Below, in pieces: positions 1-7,612 of a DNA stretch of 33,557 bases. The translations under genes and the position numbers were made by a program. Under the pieces are notes generated by a model. The model was not told where the DNA came from. It saw only the letters and a list, made by a program, of their open reading frames with translations, and searched no databases. Source of the DNA: Deltaproteobacteria bacterium (GTDB taxonomy: Bacteria; Desulfobacterota; DSM-4660; Desulfatiglandales; HGW-15); NCBI GenBank assembly GCA_019308985.1, contig JAFDHB010000022.1:1-33557 (forward strand), read 5' to 3'. Within the stretch, counting starts at the first letter, position 1. Each line of letters starts with the position of its first letter.

Positions 1-38
1 TTGTACCTCCACATTGAATAATTGAGAAGGAAAAATTA

Positions 39-114
<76 letters not shown>

Positions 115-124
115 TTATTATATG

Positions 125-148
125 GGGGACGTTGTTGACTATCGTGAC
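125..148 (+). repeat. Left 24-bp inverted repeat of RAYT element
   Basis: Exact reverse complement of 1192-1215. Begins GGGGACGTTGTTGAC and ends ATCGTGAC. Its first ten bases also begin the decayed RAYT element at 32946. Confidence 0.9.
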
Positions 149-211
149 AAATTATTTTAGGGTAGCGTGGACCGTGGATTAATTCAATAGAAGGAAAGCC
201 ACCTAATTATT

Positions 212-1201
212 ATGCCAAGACAAGCACGATTGGATTCCCCGGGAACTCTTCACCATGTCATCATCCGAGGGATAGAGAAAAAAGAGATCGTCGGCGATAA
301 GTATGACAGGACAGATTTTGTAAAACGCATGGGAGAACTCGCTCAGGAAACCGGCACATCTATTTATGCCTGGTCACTCATGAGAAATCATGGACATATC
401 CTTTTAAAGAGTGGCTCTTCCGGACTATCGAAATATATGAGACGTTTTCTTACGGGATATGCAATAGGATACAATATTCGCCATAAACGCCATGGTCATT
501 TGTTTCAGAATCGTTACAAATCCATAGTATGTGATGAGGACGCTTATTTTAAGGAACTTGTTAGATACATCCACTTAAATCCATTAAGGGCGGGAATAGT
601 GAAGAACATGTCTGCACTTGATAGGTATCCATGGTGCGGGCATTGTGTTATAATGGGCAGGAAGAAGATGCAGTGGCAGGATAGGAATTATGTGCTATCC
701 TGGTTTGGTAGACAGGAATCTGAGGCCAAGAGGGCTTACCGTGAATATGTAGAACAGGGGATTAAAGAAGGGAGAAGGGATGATTTGGTAGGCGGAGGGT
801 TGGTTCGCACGTTAGGGGGATGGTCACAGGTGCTTTCACTCCGAAGGAGCAAGGAAGAGGCACTTAGTGATGAAAGGATATTGGGTAGTGGCGATTTTGT
901 TGAGCGCACCCTTGCAGAAGCTGAGAATGAGGTAAAATACCATCTTTCGATCAACGAACGGAGGATTAAGGCCGAGAAGAAAATCCATGAAGTCTGTAAG
1001 AAAGAAGGCGCGAGCAAGGAGGAGTTGCAGGGGGGAAGTCGCAGAGGGCGGATATCTCAGATAAGGGCGCAATTGGCTATTGAACTCACAGAAGATTATG
1101 GCCTTACCTTAGCGGAAACGGGTCGTCAGCTAGGGGTATCCACGTCTGCTATTTCCAAGATATATATGAGAAGGAGTCAAAAAAGCACCCAGTCACGATA
1201 G
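212..1201 (+). CDS. REP-associated tyrosine transposase (RAYT, Y1 family)
   Basis: 329 residues. The N-terminal half is a Y1_Tnp (HUH single-strand transposase) domain: it opens MPRQARLDSPGTLHHVI, has the metal-binding HxH pair at H60/H62 within RNHGHILL, and a candidate catalytic tyrosine (Y119) in the helix RYIHLNPLRAG. RAYT proteins cut and join single-stranded DNA at REP-like hairpins. The C-terminal half adds a helix-turn-helix (about 292-322, LTLAETGRQLGVSTSAIS) that probably binds DNA, a common RAYT extension. The start follows a GAAGGAAAG ribosome-binding site. The stop lies inside the right inverted repeat. No frameshift is seen, so the gene is probably functional. Confidence 0.92.
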   Translation: MPRQARLDSPGTLHHVIIRGIEKKEIVGDKYDRTDFVKRMGELAQETGTSIYAWSLMRNHGHILLKSGSSGLSKYMRRFLTGYAIGYNIRHKRHGHLFQNRYKSIVCDEDAYFKELVRYIHLNPLRAGIVKNMSALDRYPWCGHCVIMGRKKMQWQDRNYVLSWFGRQESEAKRAYREYVEQGIKEGRRDDLVGGGLVRTLGGWSQVLSLRRSKEEALSDERILGSGDFVERTLAEAENEVKYHLSINERRIKAEKKIHEVCKKEGASKEELQGGSRRGRISQIRAQLAIELTEDYGLTLAETGRQLGVSTSAISKIYMRRSQKSTQSR

Positions 1202-1215
1202 TCAACAACGTCCCC
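1192..1215 (-). repeat. Right 24-bp inverted repeat of RAYT element
   Basis: Exact reverse complement of 125-148. It includes the stop codon (1199-1201) and the last two to three codons of the transposase gene. Confidence 0.9.
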
Positions 1216-1760
1216 TATTTTACTTTTGCGCCTCATCATCCTTTCGCCTGCCGAGAGAGCCCCAGCAGCACCTGAGACGAAGGGACTGATGGGGCGGTTC
1301 GAGGCAGGACAGCAAGCGAAGCGCGCTAGATATGCTGCAAAGGCCCCCTTTGGACTCCATTAGTTTCAACATTCCACTTACTTCAGTATATAGGCGCTGT
1401 GCCCACCCATACCCGCAATGCCCCAAAAATTAGAACAAATTTACCGTGAAAAGGATAAGCTCCAGGTTGACATCTATGGCTTTCAACATCAAGATGTGGT
1501 TACAAGTCTATTCAAAGATCTTGAGCAAAAACTTACCGCCCAAGACATTGATCCCCAGTGCCTCTCATTTAGATGACAAAGTGTATATCAAACTATAGAT
1601 CAAATATTGCTGTTGATACCAAATTTGCTTGTCTGCATCAATATGGACCTGTGGTCCTGCTTCAAAGCATAATCGAGGAAAGCTGGGATGACAAGAGAAG
1701 GGCGGTCCAAACGCCCAGTCAAAATCACGGTGCGGATGATCAGATCGGGGGGTAAAGATA
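1216..1760. other. Gene-poor stretch, possible gene remnants
   Basis: No gene is supported. Three short open frames were examined on the + strand: a TTG-started Ala/Arg-rich frame at 1226-1363 (45 aa), an ATG frame at 1418-1576 (52 aa, polar, no ribosome-binding site) and an ATG frame at 1688-1768 (26 aa, basic). None has a recognised family or a good ribosome-binding site. Longer minus-strand frames here look like chance. The region may be debris next to the insertion element. Confidence 0.4.
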
Positions 1761-1790
1761 TTGCATAAAAGGGAGATATCTGTGCATAAT
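1761..1790 (+). promoter_or_regulatory. Candidate sigma-70 promoter for the 1831 gene
   Basis: TTGCAT (1761-1766) and CATAAT (1785-1790) are 18 bp apart, with TGTG just before the -10. Transcription would start near 1797, about 35 bases before the start codon at 1831. Confidence 0.45.
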
Positions 1791-1830
1791 AAAATTTATG
1801 GAGAAATCTCTTGGAAAGGAGGGAGGCGGC

Positions 1831-2190
1831 ATGGGAAGAAGACAACTAATGGCGTTAACAGTGTTTGCCTTTGGGCTTATTACCTTTTTCCTATTTGGCC
1901 CAGATGAGGCCTTTGGTCAGTTTGGTCTCGGGCAACAGCAACTTCAGCAGCAGGCCGAAGGAGGGGTGCTGAGCTCCGCAGGTGGCAGATATGTGTTCGG
2001 GCAGATCTCAGATTCAAGCAGGGACCAGTTTATGCTGGATACATTGACAGGGAGGTTGTGGAGAATAGCAAAAAGCGGAGAGATAGGCCTGTTCTTGAGG
2101 GCCATACCTTACAAAACGGAAAAAGGTGACTACAGCCCCTTTCCAGACCCTTTGACAAAACCCAAGAAGAAGGAAGGTATAAAACAGTAA
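1831..2190 (+). CDS. Small secreted protein of unknown function
   Basis: 119 residues from ATG 1831, which is preceded at good spacing by AAGGAGGG (1816-1823). An in-frame ATG at 1798 would add 11 residues but has no ribosome-binding site. Residues 1-30 form a signal peptide: basic MGRRQ, a hydrophobic core ending FFLFG, and likely cleavage after EAFGQ. The mature part starts Gln-rich (GLGQQQLQQQ), has a GGRYVFGQISDSSRDQFMLD stretch recalling a short beta-rich repeat, and ends in a basic tail (KPKKKEGIKQ). No family was recognised. It ends 10 bp before the MBL-fold hydrolase gene, so the two are probably co-transcribed. Confidence 0.7.
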   Translation: MGRRQLMALTVFAFGLITFFLFGPDEAFGQFGLGQQQLQQQAEGGVLSSAGGRYVFGQISDSSRDQFMLDTLTGRLWRIAKSGEIGLFLRAIPYKTEKGDYSPFPDPLTKPKKKEGIKQ

Positions 2191-2200
2191 GGAGTATGAT

Positions 2201-2842
2201 ATGACAGTTGTTGAAGACAGCGCAGAGCGGACGCTGGAGAAGCTCGTCCTGGGGCCCTATGATACCAATTGCTACATTCTTTCGTGCAAGGAGACCGGGG
2301 AAAGCATTCTGGTTGACACCCCTGCAGAGGCCAAGAAGATCCTGGCGGCCTTAGAGGGCAAGAATCCCAGGTACATTGTCATCACCCACAACCACATGGA
2401 CCACCTGGGCGCTTTTGAAGAGGTCCGTTCGGCACTCTCGATCCCGGTGGCAGCCCATCCCCTTGATGCTGAGAGACTTCCATCGGTGCCGGAGTTCTTG
2501 CTGAAAGACGGCGATAGGATCACCTTGGGAAATCTGTCCCTCGAGGTACTCCATACTCCGGGGCATACCCCTGGGAGCATCTGCCTTTACGCGGCACCGA
2601 TCCTCCTATCGGGAGATACGATTTTCCCTGGTGGCCCGGGCAAGACCGGATCTCCTGAAAGGTTGAGACAGATAGTCACATCCATCAAGGACAAGATTCT
2701 CGTCTTGCCTGGAGAGACAAGGATTCATCCTGGCCACGGGGGGTCAACCACCCTGAAAAAGGAGAAGGCGGAGTTCCAGGTCTTTTCCTCCAGACCCCAT
2801 GATCCTAATCTTTGCGGCGATGTCCTCTGGCTTTCTTCATGA
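2201..2842 (+). CDS. MBL-fold metallohydrolase (glyoxalase II-like)
   Basis: 213 residues. The metallo-beta-lactamase signature THNHMDH sits at 62-68 (ligands H63, H65, D67, H68). It is followed by H122 in HTPGHTPGS, D139 in LSGDT and H179 in HPGHG, the complete two-metal set of hydroxyacylglutathione-hydrolase-like enzymes. The family usually cleaves thioesters or similar small substrates in the cytoplasm; there is no signal peptide. The start follows AAGGAG. It lies 10 bp after the small secreted gene and converges with the PIG-L gene. Hydrolysis of a thiol-linked thioester is possible given the Msh-like genes that follow, but that is inference. Confidence 0.88.
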   Translation: MTVVEDSAERTLEKLVLGPYDTNCYILSCKETGESILVDTPAEAKKILAALEGKNPRYIVITHNHMDHLGAFEEVRSALSIPVAAHPLDAERLPSVPEFLLKDGDRITLGNLSLEVLHTPGHTPGSICLYAAPILLSGDTIFPGGPGKTGSPERLRQIVTSIKDKILVLPGETRIHPGHGGSTTLKKEKAEFQVFSSRPHDPNLCGDVLWLSS

Positions 2843-2892
2843 AGATGTCCCTGGGTCTCGTTCCGCAAATTCCTAAGCTTGCCAGGGTAATT

Positions 2893-3549
2893 TTACTGCC
2901 AAATCTCTTCCCTGTGAAATGCTTCCGCCAACTCAAAGTCCTTTCCCCGGGCAAGTATCCTGTGCCTCTCCCTCAGCCTGTTTTCAAGCTCCTCTGGGGG
3001 AATCTGGCCCACCTGACTCTTGTGGCAACGCAATGCGGCCAACTTGAGATCAAAGGTGCTTGTTATGTCAGAGAAGAAATTGGGATCCTCGGATGCCCAA
3101 AACAAGATCTCCTTTACCTTGTGGGGCTGGAGTCCCTCTTGAATCAGATCGGGGTAGGAGAGGTAATCCCTGGCATAGGGAAATACGGCGTCAAGGGTTA
3201 CTTGACCGGCTATCCTGTGATCTCTGTGCCAGACATAGCGCTTGTAAGGATCGGCAGTCACGACCGTGTACGGCTTATAAGTCCTTATCAGACGTACCAG
3301 TTTCTTTCGAAACTCAGGGCTGTCTTCGAGGGCCTGATCCGGGTAACCAAGAAACTCTTCTTCCCTGATCTTGGCGAGCTTCCCTGGATCCATCCTCGAG
3401 TCATTGGAACCCTTGTCACCGTTTGTACAGACCACATATACCACGTCCTTGCCGTCCCTGACCCAGTGGGCTACAGTGCCTGCTACACCGAATTCAGCAT
3501 CATCGGGATGGGGGGTAATAACCATAACATGGGCGCTGTTGGAGACCAT
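2893..3549 (-). CDS. PIG-L / LmbE-family N-acetylglucosamine-type deacetylase
   Basis: 218 residues. The zinc-site motif HPDD is at 14-17 and the second motif WHRDH at 107-111; together these supply the His-Asp-His ligands and catalytic Asp of MshB, BshB and PIG-L deacetylases, which remove acetyl from GlcNAc conjugates. The ribosome-binding site is AGGAGGAAA and the start is ATG 3549. Residues LAKIREEE (58-65) run directly into FLGYPDQ. In relatives as I recall them, about 14 residues (a helix and strand, ending near VLGVxEVV) separate these motifs, so an in-frame deletion is suspected near 3354/3355. The minus frame is also open for about 35 codons upstream of the ATG, without a start. Family call firm, activity uncertain. 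Confidence 0.88.
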   Translation of the reverse strand: MVSNSAHVMVITPHPDDAEFGVAGTVAHWVRDGKDVVYVVCTNGDKGSNDSRMDPGKLAKIREEEFLGYPDQALEDSPEFRKKLVRLIRTYKPYTVVTADPYKRYVWHRDHRIAGQVTLDAVFPYARDYLSYPDLIQEGLQPHKVKEILFWASEDPNFFSDITSTFDLKLAALRCHKSQVGQIPPEELENRLRERHRILARGKDFELAEAFHREEIWQ

Positions 3550-3974
3550 GCCTCTGTTTCCTCCTGGCTTCAGTTCCGATGGATTCGAAAAACACGTGCT
3601 TCTTGCTTGGATCTGTTCCCTGATCTCAATCAGGGTTTTTCCTGTCCGGAGTCAGCGAGATCCTATAAAATAACAACTTCAGAGACAATGGCAACCCTCT
3701 GTCACGATCAAATCAGGGAGGGAATGCCTTGGCCGGCCTCTCAACAAGGATGGATAAGGGGCGCCCAGTCTCCGATGGTAAATACTCTTCATCGTGAGGC
3801 CTATTTAGCACCTGCTACGGGGTAAAACACGCGGGATCGCTAATCCATCTCGCCAGGCCCCTGGGAATGTCACAACAAGGGACAATAAAGCATATGAGCG
3901 ACTTCAAAATGGAAACAATGAGCCTAAAATGTTAGGATAACGCTTTTTGTCCAAGCCCTGGAGTCACATGAAAA
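3550..3974. other. Intergenic region between PIG-L and GNAT genes
   Basis: 425 bases without a supported gene. It contains a terminator-like hairpin (3618-3640). The frame of the PIG-L gene stays open on the minus strand to about 3650 without a good start. No clear promoter for the acetyltransferase gene was identified. Confidence 0.4.
3618..3640 (+). terminator. Intrinsic terminator-like hairpin (+ strand)
   Basis: CCCTGAT / ATCAGGG form a perfect 7-bp stem with loop CTCA, followed directly by TTTTT (3636-3640). The U tract faces the + strand, so it would stop transcripts running antisense through the PIG-L gene, for example read-through from the MBL hydrolase gene. Confidence 0.5.
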
Positions 3975-4916
3975 ATGAACGAGAACGCCTACAATATCAG
4001 AAACTACAAACCGGAGGATGTTGAGAAACTGAAGGCCCTGCGGACCTGGGTAGCTCAGGGGTCAAAGGACTCCTGTGTACATCCCGTGGATGAAGTCCTT
4101 CGTGATCTGCATCGGCCCGATCATTGCCCTGAACGGGATCTTTTCCTGGCCGAACGGGACGACAATGCCGTAGTCGCCTATATGGACGTAATCCCTGAGA
4201 AGGCTATCAAGAGAGCCGTTTTGAACTACTTAGTCCGTCCGGGAGAGGGATTTGCTAATGTATTCAGGGAGCTGTTACACCATTCCATGGAAAGGTCAGA
4301 AGAACTGGGTGTGGATTATATCCATATCAATGTTCCGGAACCGGATATAGCCACAAGGGAATTGCTGGCGCATGAGGGCTTCAGGGTTGCAAAGCGGTAC
4401 GTTGAGATGGTCACAGGTATCGAGGGAAGAGACTTTTGTTCTGAAATCCCCCTTGGGACCTGTTTGAGGAGCCTTAGAAAGGGTGAGGAAGACAAGCTGA
4501 GGGATATCCAAAACAGGGCTTTCACGGGATCATGGGGGTTCAACCCCAACAGCCTCGAGGAAATCATCCACCGCATAAACCAGCCGGATACTTCTCCCGA
4601 AGAGGTCATCATCTGTCTCCAAGAGCACAGACCGGTTGCCTACTGTTGGACCGTCGCATGCCTTGGAGCGCAAGGACTTCCAGAGAAAAGGGCAAGGGTC
4701 CACATGCTCGGGGTTGACCCTGAGTTTCGGGGCACGGGGGCGGGGAAGGCGGTGCTGGTAGCAGGGCTAAGCCACCTGAAAAGAAAAGGATTCTGTGAGG
4801 TGGTACTGACGTGCGACAGCGAAAACACCACGGCCCTTTCCCTCTATGAGAGGGTGGGATTCAGGGTTCACTCGAGCAGCCTGTGGTACGAAAGGAAGAC
4901 GCCCCGACATTGCTGA
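3975..4916 (+). CDS. Tandem-GNAT acetyltransferase (MshD-like architecture)
   Basis: 313 residues with two GNAT folds. The N-terminal copy (about 5-145) is degenerate and lacks a clear acetyl-CoA loop. The C-terminal copy (about 160-308) has beta4-alpha3 VHMLGVDPEFRGTGAGKAVL, with the pyrophosphate-binding loop RGTGAG at 252-257, followed by ENTTALSLYERVGF. This layout, with an inert first half and an active second half, matches mycothiol synthase MshD, which acetylates a Cys-GlcN-inositol amine. Such double GNATs also occur outside that pathway, so the substrate is unknown. ATG 3975 is used; an out-of-frame ATG lies 7 bases upstream. The neighbouring PIG-L and glycosyltransferase genes strengthen the comparison. 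Confidence 0.85.
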   Translation: MNENAYNIRNYKPEDVEKLKALRTWVAQGSKDSCVHPVDEVLRDLHRPDHCPERDLFLAERDDNAVVAYMDVIPEKAIKRAVLNYLVRPGEGFANVFRELLHHSMERSEELGVDYIHINVPEPDIATRELLAHEGFRVAKRYVEMVTGIEGRDFCSEIPLGTCLRSLRKGEEDKLRDIQNRAFTGSWGFNPNSLEEIIHRINQPDTSPEEVIICLQEHRPVAYCWTVACLGAQGLPEKRARVHMLGVDPEFRGTGAGKAVLVAGLSHLKRKGFCEVVLTCDSENTTALSLYERVGFRVHSSSLWYERKTPRHC

Positions 4917-4942
4917 AATCCCGGCTAGGGGATATGTTATCC

Positions 4943-4971
4943 TTGACATAATGCCGCCTTTTCTCTAATAT
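4943..4971 (+). promoter_or_regulatory. Strong sigma-70 promoter with long leader
   Basis: TTGACA (4943-4948), a 17-bp spacer and TAATAT (4966-4971) form a near-consensus promoter. Transcription would start near 4978, giving about 225 untranslated bases before the start at 5202. Confidence 0.65.
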
Positions 4972-5201
4972 TTTCGGACTTAAACCCGTACGAGAAAGCT
5001 AATCTTGTCAAGCCTCTCACACCGGACACAGGGAGCCCATAAGGATCTTTGGCGCGGCCCATGAAAATGCCCCAGGGTATAGCCGTAATATTCCGCAAGG
5101 GTCTTCCTGCACGCTCGACAGGATTGACGGTGCCGAAGGGGTATGGGTGTGTCCGAGCCTCCCAAACAAGAGAAAAGGAGTAATGGAGAGGGAGCAGTAA
5201 C

Positions 5202-6245
5202 ATGAACGGGGGTCTTTCCCCTTCCTGGAGGGCGAAACAGGTGATGATAGGGCGAAATCAACCCGGTTTGAGATCAAGTGTAGAGGACACTGGGACCCTT
5301 GATTTCCTCTGGGAGCAAAGCCGACACAAGTTGGAGTGGGCCCCGTTGTTCGTCTTACCTCCTTGGTTAAGGTCATGGTGGGAGGCCTTCGGTAAACCTG
5401 GCTCTCCCTACTTCTACATAGTTAGAAACAACGGAGGTGAACTGGCCGGTTTCGCTCCCCTGGTAATAGAGAGAGACAGGTCCTTTTTCATGGGAAGCGA
5501 AGACGTGTGTGATTTCATGGACTTTGTCCTGGCCCCGGGAAATGAAGAAGCTTTCTTCAACCTATTTTGGGAGGACCTCAAGGAGAAGGGTGTCTCTTTG
5601 CTCACCTTGGGAGCCGTAAGACCGGACTCAACGGTAGCGAGGCATGTGGCAAGATCCGCCGAGAGAATGGGTTTCCATGTCACATGGGAAGAAGCAGGTA
5701 CCACACTGGATATGGATCTTCCAGGTTCGTGGGAAGAATATCTCCACATGTTGAGCGGAAAACAGCGCCACGAGTTGAGGCGTAAGCTGAGGCGCTTAGG
5801 CGAGGCAGCGGAGGTAAACTACAGGGTAATAGGAGATATTGAAGGGACTCCCGAGATTCTTGATCTCTTTTTTCTCTTGTTTCGAAAGAGCAGGAAGGAC
5901 AAAGAAGAGTTCCTGGGACCTGAAAGGGAAACCTTCTTTCGCACCCTGGCCGCCAGGACATCCCGGGCAGGACTCTTACGAATTGGCATCCTGGAATTGG
6001 GGGGCACTCCTGTCGCGGCTGTGATGTGCTTTGATCACGATGGTGTGAGATATCTCTATAACAGCGGGTTTGACCCCGAGCGCGGCAACTTGAGCGTTGG
6101 TCTTGTGTCAAAGATCCTTTGTATCAAAGACAGCATAGAAAAGGGAATGAGGAAATTCGACTTCCTGAAAGGGCCGGAGGTATACAAGTATCGGCTTGGA
6201 GGCAAGGAGGTCCCGTTGAAGAGATGCAAGATTGGACTCCGATAG
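5202..6245 (+). CDS. CelD/FemAB-like GNAT acyltransferase
   Basis: 347 residues. After a poorly conserved start it contains the CelD/FemAB pattern: PPWLRSWWEAFG near 50, EDVCDFMDF near 105-113, a basic helix SGKQRHELRRKLRRL near 185-200, and the second GNAT core GGTPVAAVMCFDHDGVRYLYNSGFDPE near 268-295, ending FDFLKGPEVYKYRLG. Relatives (Acetyltransf_6) transfer acyl or aminoacyl groups onto sugars or peptides, often in surface-polysaccharide clusters. It is cytosolic with no signal peptide. ATG 5202 has GGAGAGGG upstream; ATG 5244 with GGAGGG is an alternative giving 333 residues. The gene is followed 50 bp later by the glycosyltransferase, probably in one transcript. Confidence 0.82.
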   Translation: MNGGLSPSWRAKQVMIGRNQPGLRSSVEDTGTLDFLWEQSRHKLEWAPLFVLPPWLRSWWEAFGKPGSPYFYIVRNNGGELAGFAPLVIERDRSFFMGSEDVCDFMDFVLAPGNEEAFFNLFWEDLKEKGVSLLTLGAVRPDSTVARHVARSAERMGFHVTWEEAGTTLDMDLPGSWEEYLHMLSGKQRHELRRKLRRLGEAAEVNYRVIGDIEGTPEILDLFFLLFRKSRKDKEEFLGPERETFFRTLAARTSRAGLLRIGILELGGTPVAAVMCFDHDGVRYLYNSGFDPERGNLSVGLVSKILCIKDSIEKGMRKFDFLKGPEVYKYRLGGKEVPLKRCKIGLR

Positions 6246-6295
6246 GCCCTGGAAGACCACAAGGCATGCTTGTGAAGGTTCAATAGAGGTAAGGC

Positions 6296-7519
6296 ATGGT
6301 GCCCATGAGAATTGCAATGCTGAGTCTACATAGCTGTCCCCTGGGGAAGTTGGGCAGCGAAAACACCGGAGGCATGAGTGTTTATGTTCGGGAACTGAGC
6401 AGGGAATTAGGGAAAAGGGGACACTATGTGGATGTGTTCACGCGGTCCCACGGGCCGGGTCATGCCCCTGTTATGCCCCTGGGAGATAGGGCTCGTCTCA
6501 TACACGTCAGGGCAGGTGCGGAGAAGGAGCTCGACAAGACGTCCATATGGAAACAGGTGCCTGAATTCGTGCGCAACGTGGAACGTTTCAGGGTGGGGTC
6601 AGGGGCACACTATGACCTGGTACATAGTCACTACTGGCTTTCGGGATGGGCAGGACGCTCCTTGGCGTCTTTTTGGAGAGTTCCCCATGTCATGATGTTT
6701 CACACCCTCGGCATGGTAAAAGAAGCAACCATGGGCTCCAGAGAACCCCTATTGCGCATCCCGTGCGAAAAGTCGTTGATAAAGAATTCCAATCTCATCA
6801 TTGCGCCTACTGAGAGAGAGAAGGACCTCCTTCTGCGATACTATGGTGCTTCCACCGAGAATATCAGGGTCATTCCTTGCGGTGTTAATTTAGAGCTCTT
6901 CAGGACAATAGAGAAAGACTTTGCCAGGGATTATCTCGGGTTTAACGGGGAGCAGATTATCCTGTTCGTTGGCCGCATCGTTCCCCTAAAGGGTATAGAC
7001 AGATTGCTTTCGGCCCTGGCATGTCTGAAGCAGCGGGATCGTCTCAGGCTGCTGGTAATCGGTGGTGATGAGCAGTGCCGGATGGAAGTGGAAAGGCTGA
7101 GGAATCTCTCGGAAAACCTCAGGATCAAGGATTCGGTCACCTTCCTCGGGTTGGTGGAGCAAGAAATGCTGCCCTACTTTTACAGCGCCGCCGACCTCTG
7201 CGTGTTCCCATCCTACTATGAAAGCTTCGGTCTTGTGGCCTTGGAGTCCTTGGCCTGTGGGACACCCGTTGTAGCCACCGATGTGGGGGACATGAGAAAT
7301 ATCATCCTGGAGGGAAAGACGGGATACGTGGTTCATGACAATGACCCCGGAAGCCTGGCGGACAAGATAGCCCTTCTCCTTTCCCTGTCCAAAGCGAAAG
7401 CAAAGGCAATAGAATCCATTAAGTCATCAATAGCCCGGTACAGCTGGGATAATATCGCCGGGGTGATCATGAGGGAATATGGACGCATCACGGCGAATCA
7501 ACGGGGCGGAAACATGTAA
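6296..7519 (+). CDS. Family 4 glycosyltransferase, MshA / sucrose-phosphate-synthase-like
   Basis: 407 residues. The N-terminal acceptor domain has the GGMSVYVREL loop (25-34), RGHYVDVFTR and HSHYWLSGWAG (110-120). The C-terminal nucleotide-sugar domain has FVGRIVPLKGID (224-235) with R227/K232, then the EX7E motif with E309 and E317 in YYESFGLVALESLACGTPVVA. This is a retaining GT-B enzyme. The GGM loop and HSHYWLSG are typical of MshA, which joins GlcNAc to inositol phosphate, but also of other GT4 enzymes, so the acceptor is unknown. ATG 6296 follows GAGGT closely; ATG 6305 is equally plausible. The end faces the HAD gene on the other strand, with no terminator seen between them. Confidence 0.9.
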   Translation: MVPMRIAMLSLHSCPLGKLGSENTGGMSVYVRELSRELGKRGHYVDVFTRSHGPGHAPVMPLGDRARLIHVRAGAEKELDKTSIWKQVPEFVRNVERFRVGSGAHYDLVHSHYWLSGWAGRSLASFWRVPHVMMFHTLGMVKEATMGSREPLLRIPCEKSLIKNSNLIIAPTEREKDLLLRYYGASTENIRVIPCGVNLELFRTIEKDFARDYLGFNGEQIILFVGRIVPLKGIDRLLSALACLKQRDRLRLLVIGGDEQCRMEVERLRNLSENLRIKDSVTFLGLVEQEMLPYFYSAADLCVFPSYYESFGLVALESLACGTPVVATDVGDMRNIILEGKTGYVVHDNDPGSLADKIALLLSLSKAKAKAIESIKSSIARYSWDNIAGVIMREYGRITANQRGGNM

Positions 7520-7612
7520 GAGAGTGGCTGTATTGCACCGTAACATCCATATTTCAGAGCGCGCAGGGGTCGTCCCGGCGCCTGTTCCCATGGCAAGTGA
7601 AGCTTAACCCTC

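Larger units (their letters stand above)
125..1215 (+). mobile_element. RAYT (IS200-like) element with perfect 24-bp inverted ends
   Basis: The segment is bounded by two 24-bp sequences (125-148 and 1192-1215) that are exact reverse complements; the left one begins GGGGACGTTGTTGAC. Between them lies a single complete transposase gene. The right repeat overlaps the last codons and stop of that gene, so coding sequence and element end are fused. Classical IS200/IS605 elements lack such long perfect terminal repeats; RAYT genes are usually flanked by palindromic REP-like sequences, which fits better. No target-site duplication is obvious. The element lies directly downstream of a tRNA gene. Confidence 0.8.

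Noticed and set aside
1226..1363. 45-residue TTG-started frame ending AKAPFGLH
   Set aside because: No ribosome-binding site and no recognised family; kept only as a note in the gene-poor region.
2812..3825. 337-residue open frame on the + strand
   Set aside because: It runs across the PIG-L gene in the other strand and has low-complexity composition; the PIG-L frame has motifs and a ribosome-binding site.
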